Part shown: piece after piece, positions 52,606 to 60,926 of the stretch | Layout: the number at the start of each line of letters is the position of its first letter | Numbering within the stretch: the first letter of the stretch is position 1 | From: Burkholderiales bacterium | GTDB taxonomy: Bacteria > Pseudomonadota > Gammaproteobacteria > Burkholderiales > Ga0077523 | Assembly (NCBI GenBank): GCA_019745565.1 | Contig: JAIESW010000076.1 | Span: 1 to 64,000 of the forward strand | DNA: 64,000 nt | Direction: 5' to 3' | Program-made: the position numbers and the translations under genes | Notes under the pieces: generated by a model | What the model saw: the letters and a program-made list of their open reading frames with translations, nothing else | Told to the model about the DNA's origin: nothing | The model's database searches: none

Positions 52606-53787
52606 GTGAGCCCGGTGCCGACGAGCCCGTCGGCGGCAGCGCCTTTGCGCGGCGCGGTGGTCCGGCTCGATCGGTTGCGCAAGGAATTCGGCGGCGCTGT
52701 GGCGGTGGACGACCTGTCGCTGGAAGTGGGGTCCGGCGAGTTCCTGACGCTGCTCGGTCCCTCGGGCTCGGGCAAGAGCACCACGCTGCTGATGATCGCG
52801 GGGTTCGTCGTGCCCACCCGAGGCGAGGTGTATGTCGGCGGCAACGCGATCACACGCAAGCCGCCGCACGAGCGCGACATCGGCATCGTCTTCCAGAACT
52901 ACGCGCTGTTCCCGCATCTCACCGTATACGACAACGTCGCGTTCCCGCTGCGGATGCGAAAGCAGCCTGCGGCGCGTGTTGCGGAGCGGGTGGGGTGGGC
53001 GCTCGATCTGATCCGCCTCGGCGGTCTCGGCGGCCGCTATCCGCATCAGCTGTCCGGCGGACAGCAGCAGCGCGTGGCGCTCGCCCGGGCTCTCGTGTTT
53101 GAACCGTCGCTGCTGCTGATGGACGAGCCGCTCGGTGCACTCGATCGCCGCCTGCGCGAGACCATGCAGGGCGAACTGAAGCGCCTGCAGCGCGCGCTCG
53201 GACTCACGGTGATCTGCGTCACCCACGATCAGGAGGAGGCGCTGACCCTGTCCGATCGCATCGCCATCATGAATCACGGACGCATCGAGCATCTCGGCAC
53301 ACCGGAAGACCTGTATGAGCGGCCGCAGACACCGTTCGTGGCGGAGTTCCTCGGCGAGTCGAACGCGCTGGCGGCCAAAGTGTTGCGCGACGATGGGCCG
53401 CGCACCATCGTGCGCACGACCCAGGGTCTCGAGATGTCAGTCCGCGCCGGCGCTGCGAAGAGCGCGAGCGAGGTGCGCCTCGCCATCCGGCCGGAGCGCA
53501 TCGATTTTCTGGAACCGGGCGAATCGCGCGACAACGTGGTCGACGCCGTCATCGACGAGACCGTCTATCTCGGCGACGCCGTACGCTATCTGCTGCGCAC
53601 CGCGTCGGGCGAGGGGCTGACCCTGAAGGCGCGCTGTCCCGCGGGCGGCGGCCCCGGTATTGGCGATACCGTCCGGGTGGGCTGGGCCGCGGATGCCGTG
53701 ATGGTGTACGCCAATACTCACGCCTTCGTCTCATCGAGCGGACTCCCTCCCCCGGCTCAGCCGGGGGAGGGCAGGGGTGGGGGCTAG
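52606..53787 (+). CDS. Putrescine/spermidine-type ABC transporter ATPase (PotA-like)
   Basis: 393 residues from a GTG at 52606. It has Walker A GPSGSGKST, Q-loop FQNYALFPHL, signature LSGGQQQR, Walker B LLLMDEPLGALD, switch His in VTHDQEEAL, and a C-terminal TOBE regulatory domain (VRLAIRPERIDFLEPGESRD). It powers import of polyamine-type compounds with the two permeases and binding protein that follow. Its last 14 residues (SGLPPPAQPGEGRGGG region) are encoded by a hairpin repeat, so the natural end was probably shorter. Confidence 0.95.
   Translation: MSPVPTSPSAAAPLRGAVVRLDRLRKEFGGAVAVDDLSLEVGSGEFLTLLGPSGSGKSTTLLMIAGFVVPTRGEVYVGGNAITRKPPHERDIGIVFQNYALFPHLTVYDNVAFPLRMRKQPAARVAERVGWALDLIRLGGLGGRYPHQLSGGQQQRVALARALVFEPSLLLMDEPLGALDRRLRETMQGELKRLQRALGLTVICVTHDQEEALTLSDRIAIMNHGRIEHLGTPEDLYERPQTPFVAEFLGESNALAAKVLRDDGPRTIVRTTQGLEMSVRAGAAKSASEVRLAIRPERIDFLEPGESRDNVVDAVIDETVYLGDAVRYLLRTASGEGLTLKARCPAGGGPGIGDTVRVGWAADAVMVYANTHAFVSSSGLPPPAQPGEGRGGG
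53745..53771. repeat. GC-rich hairpin repeat, copy 4 (inside the ATPase 3' end)
   Basis: CCCTCCCCCGGC-TCA-GCCGGGGGAGGG, a perfect 12-bp stem, lies within the last 45 bases of the ATPase coding region and is followed by GGGGTGGGGGC. It overlaps translated sequence and sits just before the permease start. Confidence 0.8.
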
Positions 53788-54657
53788 ATGCCGGCAAGCA
53801 CAGCAACGATATTCCTGGGCGTAGCGCCCGAACACCGCAGACGCCTGCTCCTGCTTCTTCCCGCGCTCATCTTCCTGGCCCTGGCATTCGCACTGCCGCT
53901 CACACTGATCGCCATCCGCAGCGTGACCGACCCCACACCGGGCTTCGATCACTACGTCACCATCGGCACGGCCTCGGTGTATCTGCGCGTGTTGGCTTCG
54001 ACATTCGGTCTCGCACTCACCGTGACGCTGGCTACCGTCATGTTGGGCTACCCCGTGGCGTATGCCCTCGCACGCAGCCGCGGCGCCTGGCGCTCCCTGC
54101 TGGTGGCACTGGTGCTGCTGCCGTTCTGGACCAGCCTGCTGGTGCGCACCTACGCGTGGATGGTGATCCTGGGCCGCTACGGCATCGTGAACCAGGTGCT
54201 GATGGCGCTGGGCATCACCGAGGAACCGCTCAAGCTGCTGCACACCAGCCTCGCCACCCATCTCGGGATGATCCACATCCTGCTGCCGTTCCTGATCCTG
54301 CCCGTGTGGAGCGTGATGACGCGGCTGGATCCGGCGCTCACCATGGCAGCGCGCAGCCTCGGTGCGTCGCCGCTGCGCGCATTCCTGCGTGTGTTCGTGC
54401 CGCTCACGCTGCCGGGCGTGATGGCGGGCGCGATGCTGGTGTTCATCCTCGCCCTCGGGTTCTACGTGACCCCGGCATTGCTCGGTGGCCCGGCCGACCT
54501 GACACTGTCCATGCTTATCTCGCAACAGGTTTCCGAGTTACTCGCCTGGGGCTTCGCGTCGGCGCTGGCCGTCACGCTGCTGGTGGCGACGCTCGCGGTG
54601 CTGGCCCTGGCAGGCCGCTTTCTCGGTCTCGGCCGGATCTGGGAGGGGCTCGATTGA
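53788..54657 (+). CDS. Polyamine-type ABC transporter permease (PotB-like)
   Basis: 289 residues with six transmembrane helices. The EAA-loop coupling helix is in TMAARSLGASPLRAFLRVFV, and the first helix segment is LLLLPALIFLALAFALPLTL. It forms one half of the membrane channel. It starts with no base after the ATPase stop and ends in a TTGA overlap with the second permease. Confidence 0.92.
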   Translation: MPASTATIFLGVAPEHRRRLLLLLPALIFLALAFALPLTLIAIRSVTDPTPGFDHYVTIGTASVYLRVLASTFGLALTVTLATVMLGYPVAYALARSRGAWRSLLVALVLLPFWTSLLVRTYAWMVILGRYGIVNQVLMALGITEEPLKLLHTSLATHLGMIHILLPFLILPVWSVMTRLDPALTMAARSLGASPLRAFLRVFVPLTLPGVMAGAMLVFILALGFYVTPALLGGPADLTLSMLISQQVSELLAWGFASALAVTLLVATLAVLALAGRFLGLGRIWEGLD

Positions 54658-55484
54658 GTCTCGACCGCGCCTGGGATTCACCCGGACGGGCTGCCACCCT
54701 GGTGCTGAGCGGCGTCGCGGCGCTGGTCGTCGTGTTCCTGATCGTGCCGGTTCTGGTGGTGGTGCCCATCTCGTTCAGCAGTTCGCAATATCTCGAGTTT
54801 CCGCCGCGCGGGTTCTCGCTGCAGTGGTACGAACGTTTCCTCGATTCGGTCGAATGGACCGGTGCGCTGTGGGTGAGCGTGCAGGCGGGCATTCTCGCGA
54901 CGCTGCTCGCCTGCGTGCTCGGTACCGCGGCGGCATTGGCGCTCGCGCGCAGCCGCTTTCCCGGCAAGGCGCTGGTGGTGGGCTTCCTGGTGTCACCCAT
55001 GATCGTGCCGGTGATCGTGCTCGCCATCGCCTTGTACGGCATCTACGCGAAGTTGAAGCTCGTGGGGAGCCTCACCGGTCTGGTCATCGCCCATGCGGCG
55101 CTCGGCCTTCCGTATGTGATCGTGACGGTTTCCGCGACGCTGCAACGGGTGGACGAGCGCCTCGAGCACGCCGCCCTGAGCCTCGGCGCGACGCCCTGGC
55201 GGGCGTTCCGGCACGTTACCTTTCCGCTGATCCGTCCTGGCGTCATCGCGGGCGCGCTGCTGGCGTTCATCGCTTCGTGGGATGACGTGGTCATCGCCCT
55301 GTTCATCAGCGGCACGCGCTCGGGTACGCTCCCGAAGCGGATGTGGGAAGGCCTGCGATCGGAGATCGACCCGACCATCGCGGCGGTCTCGACGCTGCTG
55401 GTGGCCGTGTCGCTGGCGCTGCTGGTGGTGCTGGAGTTGCTGCGGCGCCGCTCCGCGCGCTTGACCGGTGCGCAGGACGGGTGA
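54654..55484 (+). CDS. Polyamine-type ABC transporter permease (PotC-like)
   Basis: 276 residues from a TTG at 54654, which overlaps the previous stop by four bases (TTGA) and follows GGGAGGGG. It has six helices (LVLSGVAALVVVFLIVPVLV and others) and the coupling loop HAALSLGATPWRAFRHVTFP. Characteristic text FISGTRSGTLPKRMWEGLRS matches the PotC/PotI branch. The longer open frame to 54156 overlaps the PotB-like gene and is not used. Confidence 0.92.
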   Translation: MSLDRAWDSPGRAATLVLSGVAALVVVFLIVPVLVVVPISFSSSQYLEFPPRGFSLQWYERFLDSVEWTGALWVSVQAGILATLLACVLGTAAALALARSRFPGKALVVGFLVSPMIVPVIVLAIALYGIYAKLKLVGSLTGLVIAHAALGLPYVIVTVSATLQRVDERLEHAALSLGATPWRAFRHVTFPLIRPGVIAGALLAFIASWDDVVIALFISGTRSGTLPKRMWEGLRSEIDPTIAAVSTLLVAVSLALLVVLELLRRRSARLTGAQDG

Positions 55485-55539
55485 GTGCTGCGTTGACGAT
55501 GCGGGTTGCCAAGGGCCGGGACGGCCGGGAGGGACGGTG

Positions 55540-56610
55540 ATGAATCGCAGGCAAGGTCGGCTGGGCGCAACGGACAGGCGCTCGTTTCTGCAGGGGGCGG
55601 GAGCCCTCGGGCTCGGCCTGGTGCTGCCGGTGCGGGCCCGGGCGGCATCGAACGAACTCGTGGTGGCGGGGTGGGGCGGGCCGTACCAGGAAGCGCATCG
55701 CAAGGCGCACTTCGAACCGTTCATGAAGGCCACCGGGATCAAGGTGATCGAGACCACCTTCGAGGATCCGCTGTCGCGCATCAAGGCGATGGTGGAGGCC
55801 GGCAACGTCGAATGGGACGTGGTGAACGTCGGCGACCGGCACGTGATCGTCGGCACGCGCGAGAACCTGCTGGAGCCCATCGACTACAAGGTGGTGTCGG
55901 CTGCCGATCTGATGCCGGCGGCGGTACATCCGCGCGGCACCGGTTGCGACATGTTCGCCACCGCCATCGGCTATCACACGCGCCGCTACTCGGCGCAGAA
56001 CCACCCGCGCAACTGGGCCGAGTTCTGGGACGTGAAGCGTTTCCCGGGCCCGCGCTCGTTGCGCAAGACACCTTTCGGCAACCTGGAGATCGCGCTGCTC
56101 GCGGACGGCGTGCCGCCGGAGAAGCTCTATCCGCTCGACGTGGAACGCGCCTTCAGGAGCATGGACCGCATCAAGAAGCACGTGACCGCATGGTGGACGT
56201 CCGGTGCGCAGTTCACGCAGCTGCTCTCCAACGGCGAAGTGGATCTCGCGGCCATCTGGGACGGTGAAGTGGTGAGCGCCATTGCGAAGGGTGCTCCCAT
56301 CGGCGTCGAGCGCAACCAGGGGCTGCTGTCGGGCGACTGGTGGGCGGTGCCCAAGGGTGCACCCCACCGCGAGAACGCCATGAAGTTCATCGCCTTCGCC
56401 ACCCAGGCGCAGCAGCAGGCGAACCAGACGAAATACGTGGCCTATGGCCCGACCAATCGCAAGGCCTTCGACCTGGTGGATCCGGTCGCGGCGAAGTCGC
56501 TCACCACGCATCCCGACTACGTGAAGGGCCTTATCAAGACCGACAACGAATGGTGGGGCAAGAACGATACGGCGCTCGTGCAGCGCTTCAACGCGTGGCT
56601 GATCCAGTGA
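55540..56610 (+). CDS. Polyamine-type ABC transporter binding protein (PotD/PotF-like)
   Basis: 356 residues from the ATG at 55540 (GGGAGGGACGG ribosome site). The N-terminus TDRRSFLQGAGALGLGLVLP looks like a twin-arginine signal, unusual for PotD-type proteins, which mostly use Sec. The periplasmic binding fold follows: ELVVAGWGGPYQEAHRKAHF, EDPLSRIKAMVEAGNVEWDV, and WWTSGAQFTQLLSNGEVDLA. The ligand is probably an amine, given the transporter class and the oxidase downstream. Confidence 0.92.
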   Translation: MNRRQGRLGATDRRSFLQGAGALGLGLVLPVRARAASNELVVAGWGGPYQEAHRKAHFEPFMKATGIKVIETTFEDPLSRIKAMVEAGNVEWDVVNVGDRHVIVGTRENLLEPIDYKVVSAADLMPAAVHPRGTGCDMFATAIGYHTRRYSAQNHPRNWAEFWDVKRFPGPRSLRKTPFGNLEIALLADGVPPEKLYPLDVERAFRSMDRIKKHVTAWWTSGAQFTQLLSNGEVDLAAIWDGEVVSAIAKGAPIGVERNQGLLSGDWWAVPKGAPHRENAMKFIAFATQAQQQANQTKYVAYGPTNRKAFDLVDPVAAKSLTTHPDYVKGLIKTDNEWWGKNDTALVQRFNAWLIQ

Positions 56611-56617
56611 TGCGCCC

Positions 56618-57934
56618 ATGACCGCGGCGGTGGCGTCGTACTGGGAGGACACGGCTGCTCTCGACGAGAGCGGTGCCCGACCGCTGGACGGCGATCGGCA
56701 GGTGGAGGTTGCGGTGATCGGCGGCGGCTACACCGGTCTCACGGCCGCACTGCGCCTCGCGGGCGTGCATGGGGTCGACGTGGCGGTGCTGGAGGCGAAC
56801 CGCATCGGCTGGGGCGCCAGCGGCCGCAACAGCGGCTTCGCACTGACGTCGGTGGGCAAGGTCGGGCTCGACGAGCGCATCCGGAAGTGGGGCCTGGAGG
56901 CGGCGCGAGCGTCCGTGCGGCTTGGCGTCGATGCGGTCGAAACGGTGCGCGAACTGATCCGCAGCGAAGCCATCGAATGCGATGCGCAACCTGAAGGCGC
57001 GCTCACGGTGGCCCATCGCGACGAACGAGTGGCCGAACTGAAGGATCGCGTCCGCACATACCGCGAGGGACTTGGTTACGACGGCGTGGATTTCTTGAGC
57101 CGCGAGCAACTCGAGCGCGATGGCTACTTGCGCGGCCCCGCCGCGGGAGGCGCGATCCGCTTCCGCACCGGCTTCGGGCTGCATCCGCTCAAGTACGCGC
57201 GAGGTCTCGCGAAGGCCACTACCCGTCGTGGTGTTGCCCAGTTCGATCGAACGCCCGTCGTCTCGTGGCAGCGTGACGGCAGCACCCATGTCCTGGCAAC
57301 GCCGGGCGGCACGGTGCGCGCCCGCAAGGTCGTGATGGCCACGAACGGCTACACGCCCGAGCATCTGCATCCGTACTTTCGCGGCAGGGTGCTGCCGGCG
57401 GCCAGCAACATCGTCGTGACGCGGCCGCTGACGGCAGCGGAATGGCAAGAGGTCGGCATGGCCACGACGCAGGTCTATTCGGACACGCGCCGGCTGCTGT
57501 TCTACTGGCGGCGTCTGCCTGATGACCGCTTGCTGTTCGGCGGCCGCTCAGGGGTGTTCAACACACCGCCGGCGCTGGCTCGGCGCCGGAAGTGGCTGGA
57601 GGCGGCCATCGCCGACAAATGGCCGGTGCTCACCGGTATCGGCAGCGAATGGTTCTGGCACGGCAACGTGGGCTTGTCCTACGACCTGATTCCGCACATG
57701 AACACCGTCGAGGGCGACCCGACCATAGCCTACGCCATGGCCTATCTGGGCAGCGGTGTCGCGCTGTCGTCTCACTGTGGCGGCCTTGCAGCGGATCTTG
57801 TGATGGGCAAGGCCGTACCGCGCGATACACCCGTCACGTCCACGGAGATCCCTCGCTTCCCGCTGCCGGCGCTGCGCAAGGCTTACCTTGCCGGTGCGTA
57901 TCTCGCCTACGGCATCGAGGACCGCTGGCGATGA
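56618..57934 (+). CDS. FAD-dependent oxidoreductase, gamma-glutamylputrescine oxidase-like
   Basis: 438 residues of the D-amino acid oxidase (DAO) family. It has a Rossmann FAD motif VAVIGGGYTGLTAALRLA and the PuuB-like ANRIGWGASGRNSGF. VMATNGYTPEHLHPYFRGRV lies near the middle and the late MAYLGSGVALSSHCGGLAAD near residue 380. It should oxidise an amine delivered by the adjacent importer, yielding an aldehyde, ammonia and H2O2. The start lies 7 bp after the binding protein, and its stop overlaps the dsdA start (ATGA). Confidence 0.87.
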   Translation: MTAAVASYWEDTAALDESGARPLDGDRQVEVAVIGGGYTGLTAALRLAGVHGVDVAVLEANRIGWGASGRNSGFALTSVGKVGLDERIRKWGLEAARASVRLGVDAVETVRELIRSEAIECDAQPEGALTVAHRDERVAELKDRVRTYREGLGYDGVDFLSREQLERDGYLRGPAAGGAIRFRTGFGLHPLKYARGLAKATTRRGVAQFDRTPVVSWQRDGSTHVLATPGGTVRARKVVMATNGYTPEHLHPYFRGRVLPAASNIVVTRPLTAAEWQEVGMATTQVYSDTRRLLFYWRRLPDDRLLFGGRSGVFNTPPALARRRKWLEAAIADKWPVLTGIGSEWFWHGNVGLSYDLIPHMNTVEGDPTIAYAMAYLGSGVALSSHCGGLAADLVMGKAVPRDTPVTSTEIPRFPLPALRKAYLAGAYLAYGIEDRWR

Positions 57935-59211
57935 ATCACCCAAAGCCGGGACTGTCCGTGCCGGAAGCCGTTCGTGCTGGCATACCGACGGTGTGGCGCA
58001 ATCCGCACGTTCGTCCAGCTGCGGAAGTGCTGCCCAAGCTGCCTCTGCAATGGTCCGACGTGCAGGCGGCACAAGCTCGCTGGCGGCGCTTCGCTCCGTT
58101 GCTTGCAAAGCTCTTTCCGGAGCTGCGCTCGTCAGGTGGACTGATCGACTCGGCGTTGCTGGAGCCGAAGGAGAGCTTCGCCCGCGCAGTGCTGGGCGGC
58201 GAGGGCCGTCTGCTGGTGAAGGCAGACCACGATCTGCCCGTCACCGGTTGCATCAAGGCGCGCGGCGGTGTCTACGAAGTGCTGTGGTACGCGGAACGCG
58301 TTGCAGAGGCCTTTGGCGCACCAGATGATTTCGCCTCGTTCGCCGACCCGGCGTGGCGTGAGCGTTTCGCGCACCACACCGTCGTGGTCGGCAGCACCGG
58401 CAACCTCGGCTTCAGCGTCGGCGTGATGGCCCGTGCGCTCGGCTTCGCCGCTGAGGTACACATGTCGAGCGATGCCAAGGCGTGGAAGAAGGATCGGCTG
58501 CGCCGCATCGGCGTGAACGTGGTGGAGCAAGAGGCGGACTACACGGCTGCAGTGGCTGCCGCACGCTCATCCGCGGCGACGCGTCCGAAGTGTCATTTCG
58601 TGGATGACGAAACATCCGAGCAACTCTTCCTCGGTTACGCGACGGCGGCGATCGATCTGCAGGCCCAGTTGGAGGCAGCCGGGATTGCGGTGGATACCGA
58701 GCGGCCGCTGTTGGTCTATCTACCGTGCGGCGTCGGCGGTGCCCCAGGCGGCATCACGTTCGGTCTCAACCACGTGTTCGGCGATGCGGTGCGCTGCGTC
58801 TTCGTGGAGCCGGTCGAATCGCCGTGCATGCTGGTGCAGCTGGCATCGGGATCGGACGCATCGGTATCGGTTTACGACATCGGACGCACCAATCGGACCG
58901 TGCAGGACGGACTGGCCGTGGCGTCCGCGTCGCTGTTCGCGGCTGGCGTGGTCCGGCATCTGATCGATGGCATCGTCACCGTCAGTGATGCGGACAGTCT
59001 CGAATGGGTGCGACGCGCGTGGTCCGAGGCGGGACTCAAGCTTGAGCCCTCTGCGGCCTCGGCATTGGCGGCGGTCGCATCGTGGGCGCGCGCCAGCCCG
59101 AGCACGGGACAGCGCACGGACATCGTCTGGACCACAGGAGGCGGACTGTTGCCCGATGATGTGTTCCTGGAGCTTCTGAACGACTTGCCTGCCGGCACTA
59201 TTCGATCTTGA
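57931..59211 (+). CDS. dsdA: D-serine dehydratase (D-serine ammonia-lyase)
   Basis: 426 residues from the ATG at 57931, overlapping the upstream stop by four bases. It is a fold-type II PLP enzyme: the PLP-binding lysine is Lys109 in TGCIKARGG, the phosphate loop is VVVGSTGNLGFSVGV, and a glycine-rich loop CGVGGAPGGITFGL follows. The N-terminal NPHVRPAAEVLPKLPLQWSD and the late DGIVTVSDADSLEW match DsdA. It converts D-serine to pyruvate and ammonia. Its place after an amine-type oxidase and importer hints at a joint D-amino acid/amine pathway. It converges with the cytochrome gene, overlapping it by 14 bp. Confidence 0.92.
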   Translation: MNHPKPGLSVPEAVRAGIPTVWRNPHVRPAAEVLPKLPLQWSDVQAAQARWRRFAPLLAKLFPELRSSGGLIDSALLEPKESFARAVLGGEGRLLVKADHDLPVTGCIKARGGVYEVLWYAERVAEAFGAPDDFASFADPAWRERFAHHTVVVGSTGNLGFSVGVMARALGFAAEVHMSSDAKAWKKDRLRRIGVNVVEQEADYTAAVAAARSSAATRPKCHFVDDETSEQLFLGYATAAIDLQAQLEAAGIAVDTERPLLVYLPCGVGGAPGGITFGLNHVFGDAVRCVFVEPVESPCMLVQLASGSDASVSVYDIGRTNRTVQDGLAVASASLFAAGVVRHLIDGIVTVSDADSLEWVRRAWSEAGLKLEPSAASALAAVASWARASPSTGQRTDIVWTTGGGLLPDDVFLELLNDLPAGTIRS

Positions 59212-59653
59212 CGCCCTGCGCGAGCAGCTTCGCGTAGATCTCGTTGCGCCGGCCCATGATGTCCGCCGGCCGCTCGGCCTTGTAGCGCTTCGCTTCCTCG
59301 GCCGTATAGGGTTCGAGCTTCTCCGGCATGGAAGGTCCGGCGAACTCCCTGATCATCCAGGTGACCACCGCCGCGGCGCGATCATCCGGCATGTTGGCGC
59401 TCAAAAGCCCCGGCACCTGCATCAGGAACGCGCGGCCCTCGGGCAGCTTGAGGAAGTAGCCCACCTGATCGGTGAAGCGCGGAATCCCCGCCGACGGCTT
59501 GCCCGTGCCGTCCTGTCCATGACAGCCGGAGCAGTGCAGCAGGTAGTCAGTCCTGGCGCGGGTCTCCGACTTATCGGCGGCAAATGCAGTAACCGTCAGC
59601 GCGAGCATCAACGCTGAAAAAGCCGCCGCCGATTGCAGAATATCGACTCGCAT
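59198..59653 (-). CDS. Small periplasmic monohaem cytochrome c
   Basis: 151 residues. The signal peptide ALMLALTVTAFAA is cleaved near residue 26. The haem attachment site is Cys41-x2-Cys44-His45 (CSGCHG), and Met88 in LLSANMPDD is a likely axial ligand. Lying last in the aau operon, it may take electrons from the amine dehydrogenase or an intermediate copper protein. From memory, the Alcaligenes faecalis aau cluster also has a small monohaem cytochrome after aauA, which this matches in order. A large hairpin separates it from aauA. Confidence 0.92.
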   Translation of the reverse strand: MRVDILQSAAAFSALMLALTVTAFAADKSETRARTDYLLHCSGCHGQDGTGKPSAGIPRFTDQVGYFLKLPEGRAFLMQVPGLLSANMPDDRAAAVVTWMIREFAGPSMPEKLEPYTAEEAKRYKAERPADIMGRRNEIYAKLLAQGVKIE

Positions 59654-59720
59654 CGCCCCGTTGTCTTTGCCCTCAGATCAGGCGCCGGGCCGCTCCCAAG
59701 CCTGATCTGCTGATCAGATC

Positions 59721-59775
59721 CGATTGAAGTGCACGTGCATCGGACGCGCCGCGTCCGATGCGTACACTTCAATCG
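59721..59775 (-). terminator. 55-nt imperfect hairpin between aauA and the cytochrome gene
   Basis: CGATTGAAGTG pairs with CACTTCAATCG at the outside, and CATCGGACGCG pairs with CGCGTCCGATG inside, with a 2-nt bulge and a tiny loop. The aauA stop falls at the edge of the stem. There is no long T run. It could be an attenuator or a 3' stabiliser that keeps aauA more abundant than the cytochrome. Confidence 0.65.
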
Positions 59776-60297
59776 CTAGTTAACCCCTACGATGACCGAC
59801 ACCGTGCAGTGATACATGGTCTGCTTGTCCGCCATGCACCAGTTGATGTCGTTGTGGATGCCCATGCGGTAGGCGGGGCGCTCGCCCTGGTTGTAGTTGC
59901 AGAGGCAGCGACCGCAGGCGACCTTGCCGCAGCAGTCGTTGTAGCTCACTAGGTAGTCGCGTCCGTCCTTCGGATTCTTGCAGGTGCCGACCCAGGTGAC
60001 TTTGGAGGCTTCGGCCCCGGGCGGGCAGGAAGTGATGGACCCGCCGCAGCATGTGCAGAGGAAGCCATCCAGCGCGCAGTTGCGCCAGTATTCGCACTTG
60101 GTCGGGTCCTGCGGTGCGGGCAGGGCCGCGTGGGCCTCGCCGCCGGAGCGATCGAAGGGCAGCATCGGCAGCACCGCGCCGCCGACCATCAGCGTTCCGA
60201 TCTTCGCGACCGCGCTGCGGCGCGAAGTGGATTGCGCCGTGGCGCGCACGCGCCGCTCGGCCATCCGGTCGATCCATTGCTCGATGATCTGGAACAT
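59776..60297 (-). CDS. aauA: Aromatic amine dehydrogenase light chain (TTQ subunit)
   Basis: 173 residues. The long leader with TSRRSAVAKIG is typical of amine dehydrogenase light chains. The mature part has 14 cysteines, including CEYWRNCALDGFLCTCCGG. The two tryptophans that form the TTQ cofactor are Trp102 (TWVGTC) and Trp153 (NDINWCMA), 51 residues apart, exactly the methylamine dehydrogenase spacing. Motifs GFLCTCCGG and HNDINWCMA favour the aralkylamine (AauA) branch over MauA. It holds the catalytic site of the periplasmic dehydrogenase and needs AauD and AauE for folding. Confidence 0.95.
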   Translation of the reverse strand: MFQIIEQWIDRMAERRVRATAQSTSRRSAVAKIGTLMVGGAVLPMLPFDRSGGEAHAALPAPQDPTKCEYWRNCALDGFLCTCCGGSITSCPPGAEASKVTWVGTCKNPKDGRDYLVSYNDCCGKVACGRCLCNYNQGERPAYRMGIHNDINWCMADKQTMYHCTVSVIVGVN

Positions 60298-60320
60298 TCT
60301 CAAGTCTCCTTCGATCAGGT

Positions 60321-60926
60321 TCAGGCGGATTCGTGGGTCTGGGCGCCGCGCTGCAGGTAGTCCTGCACCGATGCGACGCCGATTTCCTTGGCGTTGAAGA
60401 GGCTTTCCAGTTGCTCGCGGTTGTTGATGAGCCCCTTGGCGCGGATGACGCCGTGCTCGTCCAGCAGCACGGCATAGGGCAGGCGGCTCACGCGATAGGT
60501 CATGCCGAGGTCGGCCGAGAGCACGTACGGAAACTGCTCGAGCTTCGCATCGCGGTAGAAGGCCAGGTGCTGAGTGGAATCGCCGTCGCTCGCGACCACC
60601 ACGTCGAGCCAGTTCTTCTCGGCCTGCGACGCGGAGCGCAGGATCGGCAGCAGCTTCTTGCACACCGGACACGTGGGCGACAGGAAGAAGATCAGCTGGC
60701 TCTTGGGCCGCTCGCCGCCGATGGCGATGGTGGCTCCGCTCAGCGAAGGCAGATCGAACTGAGGCGAGGCTTCGCCCAGCTTCGGGCCGGCGTCGGTGAT
60801 GAGCGCACCCATGGGCGCCACGCGTTCGTACAGGATGCCTACCTGCCGCGCGAGCGCCCACAGCGCCACGATGACGCCGAGCATGAGCACCCAGAGCAGG
60901 GCATTGGAGATGGTTATGCTGGTCAT
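60321..60926 (-). CDS. aauD: Amine dehydrogenase accessory thiol-disulfide protein
   Basis: 201 residues from the ATG at 60926. A single N-terminal membrane helix (NALLWVLMLGVIVALWALA) anchors a thioredoxin-like domain facing the periplasm, with redox motif CPVC in FFLSPTCPVCKKLLP and the cis-Pro loop YRVSRLPYAVLLDEHG. MauD/AauD form or isomerise the many disulfides of the light chain. It overlaps the aauE stop by four bases (ATGA) and stands 23 bp upstream of aauA. Confidence 0.93.
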   Translation of the reverse strand: MTSITISNALLWVLMLGVIVALWALARQVGILYERVAPMGALITDAGPKLGEASPQFDLPSLSGATIAIGGERPKSQLIFFLSPTCPVCKKLLPILRSASQAEKNWLDVVVASDGDSTQHLAFYRDAKLEQFPYVLSADLGMTYRVSRLPYAVLLDEHGVIRAKGLINNREQLESLFNAKEIGVASVQDYLQRGAQTHESA

